DNA of 53,171 nt from UBA4636 sp045534575 (lineage in GTDB: Bacteria; Bacillota; Clostridia; Christensenellales; Borkfalkiaceae). The stretch covers positions 1 to 53,171 of the forward strand of contig JAZSJZ010000014.1 of NCBI GenBank assembly GCA_045534575.1, read 5' to 3'. Shown one piece after another: positions 32,998 through 41,952 of this stretch; within the stretch, counting starts at the first letter, position 1; each line of letters starts with the position of its first letter. The notes beneath the pieces are model-generated. The model was not told the origin of the DNA. It worked only from the letters and a program-made list of their open reading frames with translations, and did no database searches. The translations under genes and the position numbers were made by a program.

Positions 32998-35007
32998 ATG
33001 GAATTAAAATTTATTAAAGGGCTTAGCGACAAAAGAATTCAAGATTTAAACAAACTTGGTATTTTTAGTGCCGAAGATTTAGTAAGGTTGTTTCCGCGTT
33101 CATATTTAGATATGAGAAAGGCTGTGAGCTTAAAAGATGCGATTAACAACGACTTTGTGCTAACTAGAGGCACTGTTATTAGCGTGCCTGATTTTATTCC
33201 AAAACGTGGTAATTTTAGCTTTTTTAAGGTTTTTTGCGAGCAAGACGGCGAAGTTTTTACGATAACTTGGTTTAACCAGCCTTATATTAAGTCTAAACTA
33301 AAGGTAGGCGAAACTTATCTTTTTTATGGGAGAGTTAGAAACCGTTACGCTCTATCATTGACAAACCCAACCTTTGAACTTCTTGATAATAACGTTAATT
33401 TAAAGGGAATCGTTCCCGTTTACAAACTAAAAGGCGGGCTTACGCAAAGAGTTTTAAGAAACGCTATTAAAGACGCTCTAACTAAAGTTGATATAAAATC
33501 GCTTATTCCTTATAATCTAACAAAAACTTTTACGCTAGGCGATTTAAAAACAGCGTATTCTATCGTTCATAATCCCGAGAATTTTGAGGAATTATCAAAC
33601 GCTAGCGAAAGAATTGCAACTGAAGAATATTTCTTGCTAATTTCTTCTTTTAAACTTATTAAAGGCGATAAGAAAAACGCAAGGCTTACCCGATATTTTG
33701 TTAAAGGTGCGGAAATTTTTGAGTGGGTAAAAAGGTTTGGTTTTGAATTTACTGACGGGCAAAAGAAGGCTGTTAATGAAATTTATGCCGATTTAAAGTC
33801 ACCAAACGTTATGAATAGACTTTTGCAGGGCGACGTTGGCTCGGGTAAAACTGCCGTTGCTCTAACTTCAATGTTTATGGCGTTAAAGTCAAATTATCAA
33901 GTGTGTTTTCTTGCTCCAACCGAAGTTTTAGCAAGACAAAATTTTGAACTTGTAAAACGTTATTTACCTGAGTATAATGCCGTTTTTTTGAGTGGTGGAA
34001 TTTCGCAAAAAGAAAAAACACTCGTTAAAAATCAAATTAGAGACGGCGAGGCGAAAATCGTTTGCGGAACGCACGCAATCCTAGAAAAAGACGTTAAATT
34101 TAAAAACCTTGCGCTCTGTGTTTGCGACGAGCAACAACGCTTTGGCGTGTCTCAACGAAATTCGCTAGTTGAAAAGGGTAATAACCCCGACGTTTTGATT
34201 ATGAGCGCAACGCCTATTCCTAGAACGCTATCACTAGTTTTCTATGGCGACCTTGATATTACGACTATTTACGATAAGCCTGTTTCTCGTGCTGAAATTA
34301 CAACTAGAATAGTTCCTAATAATAGGTATGACGATATGCTAAAATTCGTTGAAAACGAGATTAAAAACGGAAGGCAAGCCTACTTTGTTTGCCCTAAGAT
34401 TTTTGGCGATGACGAGGGCTCGATTTTATCTGTTACTGAAATTTTTGACGAGTTAAACCAAAAACTTCCAAACATCAAAACTGCGTTACTTCACGGAAAA
34501 ATGAAAGATAGTGAAAAGACGCAAATTATGACAGATTTTAAAGAAAAAAAGACGGATGCTATCGTTTCAACGACGGTAATTGAAGTAGGTATTGACGTTC
34601 CAAACGCAACCGTTATGGTAATTTATGGCGCAGATAGGTTTGGTCTTTCGCAACTTCACCAGTTAAGAGGTAGAGTTGGGCGAAGCGACCTTGCTAGTTA
34701 TTGTTTCTTGCTTTGCGATAATGAAACAGAAAAAGCAACCGAGCGTTTAACTACTTTAAAAGATAATGCCGATGGCTTTAAAATTGCCGAAAGCGACTAC
34801 GACGCGCGTGGTGGTGGCGACTTTATGGGCACTAAGCAAAGCGGTAAATTTATGACAGAACTAGGAGGCTTAAAATACACAACTTCAGCAATTTTCTTGG
34901 CTAAAAAACTTTCCGATGAGGCTATCGAGTTTGGCGTTTTTAGCGACGAGTTGAAGAAAATTGCTTTTGAGCGCTATAACGCTTTAAAAGACGTAACGTT
35001 AAACTAA
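32998..35007 (+). CDS. recG: ATP-dependent DNA helicase RecG
   Basis: A 669-residue fork-reversal helicase. An N-terminal wedge/OB region precedes helicase motif I GDVGSGKT (278-285), and the C-terminal domain carries the QLRGRVGRSD signature. Motif II reads D377-E-Q-Q380-R where RecG normally has DEQH. The ATG is preceded by a modest AAGG. Length is normal for RecG. It is convergent with rqcH. Confidence 0.95.
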   Translation: MELKFIKGLSDKRIQDLNKLGIFSAEDLVRLFPRSYLDMRKAVSLKDAINNDFVLTRGTVISVPDFIPKRGNFSFFKVFCEQDGEVFTITWFNQPYIKSKLKVGETYLFYGRVRNRYALSLTNPTFELLDNNVNLKGIVPVYKLKGGLTQRVLRNAIKDALTKVDIKSLIPYNLTKTFTLGDLKTAYSIVHNPENFEELSNASERIATEEYFLLISSFKLIKGDKKNARLTRYFVKGAEIFEWVKRFGFEFTDGQKKAVNEIYADLKSPNVMNRLLQGDVGSGKTAVALTSMFMALKSNYQVCFLAPTEVLARQNFELVKRYLPEYNAVFLSGGISQKEKTLVKNQIRDGEAKIVCGTHAILEKDVKFKNLALCVCDEQQRFGVSQRNSLVEKGNNPDVLIMSATPIPRTLSLVFYGDLDITTIYDKPVSRAEITTRIVPNNRYDDMLKFVENEIKNGRQAYFVCPKIFGDDEGSILSVTEIFDELNQKLPNIKTALLHGKMKDSEKTQIMTDFKEKKTDAIVSTTVIEVGIDVPNATVMVIYGADRFGLSQLHQLRGRVGRSDLASYCFLLCDNETEKATERLTTLKDNADGFKIAESDYDARGGGDFMGTKQSGKFMTELGGLKYTTSAIFLAKKLSDEAIEFGVFSDELKKIAFERYNALKDVTLN

Positions 35008-35020
35008 ATTTAAGCAATAT

Positions 35021-35056
35021 AAAACACGCTAAATCGTTGGATTTAAGCTGTTTTTT
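35021..35056. terminator. Imperfect bidirectional terminator between recG and rqcH
   Basis: AAAACACGCTAAATC and GATTTAAGCTGTTTT pair around GTTG with small bulges, followed by a T tract on the plus strand and A-rich sequence on the other side. Confidence 0.6.
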
Positions 35057-35057
35057 G

Positions 35058-36755
35058 CTATTCTTGGTGAGAAGAAGGCGTAACCAAAATCGTTTGATAA
35101 TCGGTATAATAAACCGTTCCAACAGGTGATTTTGGTGGTTTTTTTACGAACTTTTTAAAGGTATAGTCAACGGGAATTTTGTCGCTGTTTTTTGCTTGTG
35201 AATAGTAAGCGCAAATCTCTGCCGCAAATAAAATAACCTCGTCGGGAATGGTAGTTCCTTTGCTCTTTATGATAACGTGCGACGAGTGATAGTTTTTAGT
35301 GTGAAGCCACAAATCATATCTATCGGCAGAAAGGGTTAATCGATCGTTTTGAAGATTATTTCTTCCAACGAAAATCTCATAGCCTAAATACTCAAAATAA
35401 CGAGGTTTGGAGAGTTTTTTCTTTTCTTTTTTATTGCTCGTTTGCTTTGAAATTAAGCCTTGATTTTCAAGTTCTTCTTGAATATCGTTAAAATCTTCAA
35501 GAGTTTCTGCTCGTTCAATTTCGTGGAAAACGCCTTTTAAATATTCCAAAGTTTGCTCAAGTTCTTCTTTTTGCGGAAGAACGGCTTGCAACGTCTTTTT
35601 TAGTTTATTATATTTTTTGAAATATTTTTCAGCGTTTTTCTTAGGTGAAATAGTTTTATCAAGTTCAATGGTTATAAGAGGGTAATCTTCCTTAGTGTAA
35701 TCGTTAACTTCAACTTTTGTTTCACCTTGTTTAATTTTATAAAGGTTAGAAATTATCAGTTCGCCAAAAAGTTGAAATTTTTGCATATCTTCGCACGCTA
35801 AAATTTTATCTAAAACGATTTGAAGTTTTTTAGAAATTTTCTTTTCAAAGGCTTTTGCTGTGTCAAAAAGTCTGCGTCTTCTTAAATCGATAACGGCGGA
35901 ATTTTTGCGGTTAGTAAAGTAAATATCAATGGCGGAAGTTAAAAGTTTAGTCGATACTTTTTCGTTTTCATCACTAATATAATTTACCGCATAAAAATCA
36001 ATAGGTTTTAGAGATTTTGAGTAGTTTGGGCTAATGTCTTTTGTAAAATAAAAATCAATTAAAAATTTGTAAAAAGCATTGATATCAAGCGGGTTTTTGC
36101 TAATATTAGAAATTAAAAATCTGGTTGCAATTTCTTTTGCCGTTTGCTTGGAAAAACCTTTAAAAGTGTTAAAAATAAAACTCGTTAAATCAATCGTTTC
36201 GTTATAGGTTTTCAAAGCGTTTTTAGTTGCTGTTTCGTTAGTTAATTCAATTTTTTCTTGAGGGGTAGGCAAAATATAATCAATACCCGGGAAAATTTGG
36301 CGGGTTATGTCAAAATCTAAATTTGTGGTCTTGATAGCGCCTAAAATTTTGCCGTTTTCGCATAGAATTAGGTTGGAATATTTACCCATAATCTCAACGT
36401 AAAGCGTCTTGTTTGAGGTAACACCGAGTTCGTCTTTACACAAAATATCAAGCGCAATAATTCTTTCAAATTCGATTGCATAAACCTTTAAAATTATTCC
36501 GCGAACGAGGTGCTTTCTCAAAAGCATGCAAAAAGACGGCGCTTGAAGGGGCGCATCTTCTCTATCTTCAGTCAAGCAAATTCTAGCAAGGCTTGCGTTT
36601 GCGCTAAGGCAAAGCCTTTCGTTTTTACCGTTCACCCTAATCGTTAAAATTATCGTATCTTTATCGGGTTGATTGGCTTTATCTATCTTTGCGCCTACCA
36701 AAAGTTTATTAAGTTCTAAAGCGGTGTGGTAAATAGTAAAAGCGTCTTGTGGCAT
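35058..36755 (-). CDS. rqcH: Ribosome quality control protein RqcH (NFACT family)
   Basis: A 565-residue protein that recognises stalled 50S subunits and directs addition of alanine tails. The NFACT-N domain begins MPQDAFTIYHTALELNKLLVGAKIDK-like. Helical coiled-coil segments cover about 360-440. The C-terminal NFACT-R domain contains YLGYEIFVGRNNLQNDRLT and LWLHTKNYHSSHVII. Older annotations call the family FbpA or fibronectin-binding. It is transcribed alone on the minus strand. Confidence 0.93.
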   Translation of the reverse strand: MPQDAFTIYHTALELNKLLVGAKIDKANQPDKDTIILTIRVNGKNERLCLSANASLARICLTEDREDAPLQAPSFCMLLRKHLVRGIILKVYAIEFERIIALDILCKDELGVTSNKTLYVEIMGKYSNLILCENGKILGAIKTTNLDFDITRQIFPGIDYILPTPQEKIELTNETATKNALKTYNETIDLTSFIFNTFKGFSKQTAKEIATRFLISNISKNPLDINAFYKFLIDFYFTKDISPNYSKSLKPIDFYAVNYISDENEKVSTKLLTSAIDIYFTNRKNSAVIDLRRRRLFDTAKAFEKKISKKLQIVLDKILACEDMQKFQLFGELIISNLYKIKQGETKVEVNDYTKEDYPLITIELDKTISPKKNAEKYFKKYNKLKKTLQAVLPQKEELEQTLEYLKGVFHEIERAETLEDFNDIQEELENQGLISKQTSNKKEKKKLSKPRYFEYLGYEIFVGRNNLQNDRLTLSADRYDLWLHTKNYHSSHVIIKSKGTTIPDEVILFAAEICAYYSQAKNSDKIPVDYTFKKFVKKPPKSPVGTVYYTDYQTILVTPSSHQE

Positions 36756-36863
36756 AAAAAACCTCTAAATTTTGCATAAAACGTTCAAAAAACGGCTATT
36801 ATTCTTTAATATTATAATAAATAAAACTATAAAAGTAAATATTTGAGAACAAAAAACTTTACA

Positions 36864-36891
36864 TTGACAACTTAATTTGCTAAAATACTAT
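36864..36891 (+). promoter_or_regulatory. Promoter of tig
   Basis: TTGACA (36864-36869), 16-bp spacer, TACTAT (36886-36891). A TAAAAT at 36881 is too close to the -35 box to be the -10 element. Confidence 0.6.
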
Positions 36892-36932
36892 GGCAATAAA
36901 ATTTAACCATAATTTATTTTTAGGAGATTGTT

Positions 36933-38228
36933 ATGAATTACAGTTACGAAAAAGCAGAAAAAAGCCAAGTTAAAGTTACTATGAATTTTGATAAGGCTGA
37001 ATGGGAAGGCGCTATCAAAGAGGCTTACCAAAAAAACAAATCTAAATTCAATATCCCTGGTTTTAGAAAGGGAAATGTTCCTTTCCAAGTGGTTGTTAGC
37101 CAATACGGCAAAGAATATTTCTATGAAGATGCTCTTAACATTTTAATTTCAAAGGAATACCCTGAAATTTTAAAGAAAGAAGTTGATAACATTTATGCTG
37201 TTGGCGACCCTCAATTTGGCATTAACAACATCGGCGAGGACGGCGTTGAAATTTTTGCTTTAGTTCCTGTTATGCCTCAATTTGAAATTGGCGCTTACAA
37301 GGGTATAAAAGTTGAAAAAGTAGAGTATAATGTAAGCGACGAAGATATTCAAAAAGACCTTGATAGACTTTTAGATAGAAACTCTCGTGAAATTCAAATC
37401 ACCGATAGAGCATGCCAAAAGGGCGATATCGTTTCAATCGATTTCTCTGGCTCGGTTGACGGTGTTAAATTCGACGGAGGTTCTGCTGAGAACTATAGGC
37501 TTGAACTTGGTTCAGGTTCTTTCATTCCTGGCTTTGAAGATCAAGTTATCGGTATGAACATTGGTGAAGAAAAAGATATCAACGTTAAATTCCCTGAAGA
37601 TTACCACGCAGAACTTGCTGGTAAAGACGCTGTTTTTGCAGTTAAACTCCACGAAATTTCAGCAAAAGAACTTCCTACTTTAGACGATGAATTTATCAAA
37701 GACGCAACGGGAGAAGAATCTGTTGAGGCTTATAAGGCTAAAGTTAGAGAAAATCTTCAAAAAGATAACGATAAGCGCTCTCAAAATGAAACTGAAGATA
37801 AACTTTTAGCCGCTATTGCTGATAGCACTGAAATTGAAATTCCAGAAGCATTAATCACTGCTGAAATTGATAATTTAATTAACCAATTAACTTATAGATT
37901 AATGTATCAAGGCTTAAAGTTTGAAGATTACTTAAAAGTAACTGGTCAAACGGCTGAATCTATTAGAGAGTCTTATACGGCTATCGCTCAAGATAGAGTT
38001 AAAAAGCAACTTATCGTTAACAAAATTATCGAAGTTGAAAAAATCGTTGCTAGCCCTGAAGAAATTGATGAAAAAATCAAGGCACAAGCAGAAGAAGTTC
38101 AAAAAGAATACGAAGAATACCGCAAGGGTATGGATCCAAGACAAATTGAATATATCACCAACTCAATCGTTGTTGAAAAACTTTTTGCTTTCTTAATTTC
38201 AAACAACGAATTGGTTGCTAAAGCATAG
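36933..38228 (+). CDS. tig: Trigger factor
   Basis: A 431-residue ribosome-bound chaperone and prolyl isomerase. The ribosome-docking loop GFRKGNVP lies at 43-50. The FKBP-type domain covers about 150-245 with the typical IPGFEDQVIGM stretch, followed by a long helical C-terminal domain. AGGAG precedes the ATG. It is followed by clpP and clpX, the common tig-clpP-clpX order. Confidence 0.97.
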   Translation: MNYSYEKAEKSQVKVTMNFDKAEWEGAIKEAYQKNKSKFNIPGFRKGNVPFQVVVSQYGKEYFYEDALNILISKEYPEILKKEVDNIYAVGDPQFGINNIGEDGVEIFALVPVMPQFEIGAYKGIKVEKVEYNVSDEDIQKDLDRLLDRNSREIQITDRACQKGDIVSIDFSGSVDGVKFDGGSAENYRLELGSGSFIPGFEDQVIGMNIGEEKDINVKFPEDYHAELAGKDAVFAVKLHEISAKELPTLDDEFIKDATGEESVEAYKAKVRENLQKDNDKRSQNETEDKLLAAIADSTEIEIPEALITAEIDNLINQLTYRLMYQGLKFEDYLKVTGQTAESIRESYTAIAQDRVKKQLIVNKIIEVEKIVASPEEIDEKIKAQAEEVQKEYEEYRKGMDPRQIEYITNSIVVEKLFAFLISNNELVAKA

Positions 38229-38282
38229 TATTTGCAAAATTTAAACAATTAAAAATTTATTGATTTTACTGAGGTTTATAAT

Positions 38283-38864
38283 ATGTCATTAATTCCTATG
38301 GTTGTTGAACAAACTGATAGAGGCGAAAGGTCTTACGATATTTATTCAAGGCTTTTAGACGATAGAATTATCTTCTTATCGGGCGAAATTACCGATGCTG
38401 TTGCTAACACTGTTATCGCCCAACTTTTATACCTTGAATCTAAAGACCCAACTAAGCCTATCAATATGTATATCAACAGCCCGGGTGGTAGCGTAACGGC
38501 GGGGCTTGCTATTTACGATACTATGAACTATATTAAAAGCGAAGTTTCGACAATTTGCGTAGGGCTTGCTGCTTCTATGGCTGCAGTTTTACTATCAAGT
38601 GGCGCTAAAGGCAAAAGAATTGCTCTTCCTAACAGTGAAATTATGATTCACCAACCACTTGGCGGTGCGCAAGGTCAAGCAAGCGATATTAAAATTCAAG
38701 CCGAACATATTTTAAAAACCAAGCAAAAACTCAATAATATTCTTGCCAAAAACTCAAAAAGGACTGTGCAAGAACTAGAAAAAGATACTGATAGAGATAA
38801 TTTCTTATCGGCAGAAGAAGCCTTGGAATATGGGTTGATTGACGTAATTTTTAGTCAAAGATAA
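38283..38864 (+). CDS. clpP: ATP-dependent Clp protease proteolytic subunit
   Basis: A 193-residue serine peptidase forming the Clp barrel. The catalytic triad is S98 (GLAASMA), H123 (MIHQPLGG) and D172 (DRDNF). N-terminal residues MSLIPMVVEQ match the mature protein of other Firmicutes, so little or no propeptide is present. Ribosome binding site TGAGG. clpX follows after 8 nt. Confidence 0.98.
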   Translation: MSLIPMVVEQTDRGERSYDIYSRLLDDRIIFLSGEITDAVANTVIAQLLYLESKDPTKPINMYINSPGGSVTAGLAIYDTMNYIKSEVSTICVGLAASMAAVLLSSGAKGKRIALPNSEIMIHQPLGGAQGQASDIKIQAEHILKTKQKLNNILAKNSKRTVQELEKDTDRDNFLSAEEALEYGLIDVIFSQR

Positions 38865-38872
38865 GAGGTATA

Positions 38873-40117
38873 ATGGACACTAATAACGAACAATACGTAT
38901 GTTTTTTCTGTGGAAAATCTAGAGAAAACGTTAAAAAATTGATTGCAGGGCCTATGGGTAGGTTTATTTGCGATGAGTGCGTTGAGGCAAGCTTTAACCT
39001 TTTGGCTGAAGAAAACTCAAGAGCAAAATCTAAAGAAGTAAACCTTTTAAAACCGCATGAAATAAAGGCGGAACTTGATAAACACGTTGTTGGTCAAGAT
39101 CGTGCAAAAAAGGTGTTGTCAGTTGCCGTTTATAACCATTATAAGCGAATAAATGACCTATCCAAAAATGGCAATTCAAAAAAGAAAGATGACGTTGTTA
39201 TTGATAAAAGCAATGTTCTTCTCTTTGGTGCAACGGGTAGCGGAAAAACACTTCTTGCTAAAACTTTAGCTAATATTTTAAACGTTCCTTTCGCTGTTGC
39301 AGATGCGACCACGCTGACTGAAGCGGGTTACGTTGGTGAAGACGTTGAGAATATTTTGTTAAAACTTATTCAAAACGCCGATTACGACATTTCAAGAGCA
39401 GAGCGTGGCATTATTTACATTGACGAAATTGATAAAATTGCTCGAAAAACTGAAAACGTTTCCATTACGCGTGACGTATCGGGCGAAGGCGTTCAACAAG
39501 CACTTTTAAAAATTATTGAAAGCACGGTTGCTTCCGTTCCACCGCAAGGAGGAAGAAAGCATCCTCAACAAGAAGTTATCCGCATTGACACAACTAATAT
39601 TTTATTTATTTGTGGTGGCGCGTTTGTTGGGCTTGATAAAATCGTTAATAAGAGGAAAAATAGCTCCGGAATTGGTTTTGGCGCAAATTTAATTGATAAA
39701 GACCAATCAAACGAAGCGTGTTTACAAGAAGTTCAACCGCAAGACCTTATTAAATTCGGGCTTATTCCTGAATTTGTTGGAAGAATTCCAATCACGGTTG
39801 CTTTGCACTCGCTTGATGAAGACGCTCTCGTAAAAATCATGACCGAGCCTAAAAATTCTATCGTTAAGCAGTATAAAAAACTTATCGGCATGGATGAAGT
39901 TGAACTTGATGTTTCTAACGATGCGTTAAAGATTATTGCAAAAAAGGCGATAGATTTAAAAACAGGCGCTCGTGGTATTAGAACGATTTTTGAGAATTTA
40001 ATGCTTGATACTATGTATGACCTACCGCTTGAAGAACACGTTGCAAAGGTTGTTATCGATAAAGACGTTGTTTTAGGTAACAAAAAACCGCAAATTATTA
40101 AAAAAGAAATAGCGTAA
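38873..40117 (+). CDS. clpX: ATP-dependent Clp protease ATPase subunit ClpX
   Basis: A 414-residue AAA+ unfoldase. An N-terminal zinc-binding domain (C10, C13, C33, C36) precedes Walker A GATGSGKT (119-126). The Walker B region is IIYIDEIDKIA, and the C-terminal lid carries GARGIRTIFE. It feeds substrates to ClpP encoded immediately upstream. A terminator follows. Confidence 0.98.
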   Translation: MDTNNEQYVCFFCGKSRENVKKLIAGPMGRFICDECVEASFNLLAEENSRAKSKEVNLLKPHEIKAELDKHVVGQDRAKKVLSVAVYNHYKRINDLSKNGNSKKKDDVVIDKSNVLLFGATGSGKTLLAKTLANILNVPFAVADATTLTEAGYVGEDVENILLKLIQNADYDISRAERGIIYIDEIDKIARKTENVSITRDVSGEGVQQALLKIIESTVASVPPQGGRKHPQQEVIRIDTTNILFICGGAFVGLDKIVNKRKNSSGIGFGANLIDKDQSNEACLQEVQPQDLIKFGLIPEFVGRIPITVALHSLDEDALVKIMTEPKNSIVKQYKKLIGMDEVELDVSNDALKIIAKKAIDLKTGARGIRTIFENLMLDTMYDLPLEEHVAKVVIDKDVVLGNKKPQIIKKEIA

Positions 40118-40124
40118 ACGCAAT

Positions 40125-40153
40125 AAAAACAAGGCTTTTGCCTTGTTTTTTTT
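40125..40153 (+). terminator. Terminator of the tig-clpP-clpX cluster
   Basis: AAAACAAGGC / GCCTTGTTTT stem around TTTT and a run of eight T. Confidence 0.92.
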
Positions 40154-40182
40154 ATACTCTTTTCAATTTTTTTAAAAATACC

Positions 40183-40223
40183 TTGAAATTTTGTTTATTT
40201 AATGTTATCATATATATGATAAC
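40183..40223 (+). promoter_or_regulatory. plsX promoter overlapped by a perfect 20-bp palindrome
   Basis: TTGAAA (40183-40188), 17-bp spacer, TATCAT (40206-40211) preceded by TG. The -10 element lies inside the perfect palindrome GTTATCATATATATGATAAC (40204-40223). This is a strong candidate operator for a dimeric regulator of phospholipid synthesis; it does not match the FapR or FabT sites I remember. Confidence 0.75.
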
Positions 40224-40249
40224 TTAAATAATGGGAAATTATTGATTTA

Positions 40250-41269
40250 ATGAAAATTGTTTTAGATTGTTACGGTGGCGATAATTCGCCAAAAGCACAC
40301 GTAAAAGGCGCGGTTGACGCGCTAAAAGAAAACAAAGAACTAAAAGTTACTTTAGTTGGGAAAAGCCAAGAAATTGAAAAGGAACTTTCTCTTTACGATT
40401 TTGACGAAACTCGGCTTGACGTTTTGAATGCTGAAGAAGTTATAACATGCGAAGAAGTGCCAACTTCAGCAATAAGAACTAAGAAAAATTCGTCTTTATG
40501 CGTTGCGTTAGACCTTTTAAAGCACGACGAAGATTACGGTTGTTTAATCTCAAGCGGTTCAACGGGCGCAATTTTGGCTGGCGGAATTATGAAAATAGGC
40601 AGAATAAAAGGCATTTCTAGACCTGCTTTAGCGCCGCTTTTACCAACACAAACATCGTCAATGGTAATGCTTATTGATAGTGGCGCAAACGTTGATTGCA
40701 AGCCTGAAAATCTTTATCAATTTGCGCTTATGGGTTCGGTATATTTTAGAGAATATTTTGGAATAGAAAAGCCAAAGGTTGCAATTTTATCTAACGGCAC
40801 TGAAGATGAAAAAGGATGCCAACTTTCTAAAGCAGCGTTTGAACTTATAAAAGATATGCCAAATATTGATTTTTGCGGTAATATGGAAGCAAGAGATATT
40901 TTATCTGGCGAATATCACGTTGTTGTATGCGACGGGTTCTATGGCAATATTGCACTAAAATCTTTAGAAGGTGCTGTTAAAATGTGTTTAAAATCACTAA
41001 AGCAAGAAATCAAAAAATCTTTCTTTGCTAAATTTGGTGCATTATTTATGAAAGGCGCATTTTCTAAACTAAAAACCAAAATGGATTATAACGCCGTTGG
41101 TGGTGCAGTATTTTTAGGTGTTGAAAAGCCAATAATAAAAGCACACGGCTCTAGCAACGATTTAACCATTAAGAACGCTTTATTGCAAGCGTATGCTGTG
41201 GCAAAATCGGGCATAGGAGAAAAAATTAAAAACGGGCTAAAAATAGAAAATGACACAGAAAACCTTTAA
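40250..41269 (+). CDS. plsX: Phosphate acyltransferase PlsX
   Basis: A 339-residue enzyme making acyl-phosphate from acyl-ACP, the first step of phospholipid synthesis in Gram-positives. It begins MKIVLDCYGGDNSP and contains SSGSTGAILAGG and the conserved DGFYGNIALKSLEG. No acpP or fabD is adjacent, unlike Bacillus. The gene overlaps rnc by 20 nt, starting an operon that runs through smc and ftsY. Confidence 0.96.
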   Translation: MKIVLDCYGGDNSPKAHVKGAVDALKENKELKVTLVGKSQEIEKELSLYDFDETRLDVLNAEEVITCEEVPTSAIRTKKNSSLCVALDLLKHDEDYGCLISSGSTGAILAGGIMKIGRIKGISRPALAPLLPTQTSSMVMLIDSGANVDCKPENLYQFALMGSVYFREYFGIEKPKVAILSNGTEDEKGCQLSKAAFELIKDMPNIDFCGNMEARDILSGEYHVVVCDGFYGNIALKSLEGAVKMCLKSLKQEIKKSFFAKFGALFMKGAFSKLKTKMDYNAVGGAVFLGVEKPIIKAHGSSNDLTIKNALLQAYAVAKSGIGEKIKNGLKIENDTENL

Positions 41270-41948
41270 TGAATTAGAGTGTGAGAGCATTCTAAAATAT
41301 AGTTTTAAAGATAAAACTCTACTAAAATCGGCTTTTACTCACGCATCTGTTGGGAAAGAGTATAAAGAAAGCGAAAATAACGAACGCCTTGAATTTTTAG
41401 GCGACTCTATTTTAGGTTTTATCGTAGCAGAATATCTTTACAAAAATTTTTCTTCCGCAGAAGGTGTTTTAACAAAATTAAAGCAATCGCTCGTATCAAA
41501 AGAGCCACTGTCTTTTGCAATTGAAAAACTAGGTCTTTTTGAGTTTTTAATAGTAGGCGTAACGGTTGATTTAGAAAATCAAACGACTAAAAAGACGTTG
41601 AGTGAAAACCTTTTTGAAGCGATAGTCGGGGCGATTTATCTTGACGGCGGAATAGAATACGCTAAAAAATTTGTATATGATAACTTAATTTTTAGCGACG
41701 TTTTGTCTAAAAAATTCGTTATTAAGACTGATTTTAAGTCAAAATTGCAAGAATTTTGCGCAAAACGAAAACTTGGTAAGGTTGATTACGTTTTGATTGA
41801 AAAATTGGGACCTGACCACAGCCCAAGTTTTACGGTTGCGGTAATCATAAATGGAACAAAATTTTCCCAAAGCACGGCTGGCAGTAAAAAACAAGCCGAG
41901 CAAGATTGCGCTAAAAGCGCATTAGATATTTTACAAAGAGAGGGTTAG
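41250..41948 (+). CDS. rnc: Ribonuclease III
   Basis: A 232-residue double-strand-specific ribonuclease for rRNA and mRNA processing. The signature ERLEFLGDS (45-53) supplies catalytic acidic residues, with the partner acidic pair in FEAIVGAIYLDGG. A dsRNA-binding domain covers about 155-229. Start codon inside plsX; smc begins 4 nt after its stop. Confidence 0.96.
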   Translation: MTQKTFNELECESILKYSFKDKTLLKSAFTHASVGKEYKESENNERLEFLGDSILGFIVAEYLYKNFSSAEGVLTKLKQSLVSKEPLSFAIEKLGLFEFLIVGVTVDLENQTTKKTLSENLFEAIVGAIYLDGGIEYAKKFVYDNLIFSDVLSKKFVIKTDFKSKLQEFCAKRKLGKVDYVLIEKLGPDHSPSFTVAVIINGTKFSQSTAGSKKQAEQDCAKSALDILQREG

Positions 41949-41952
41949 AACA

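Noticed and set aside
36881..36886. TAAAAT as the -10 element of tig
   Set aside because: Only 11 bases from the TTGACA box; TACTAT at 36886-36891 gives a normal 16-bp spacer.
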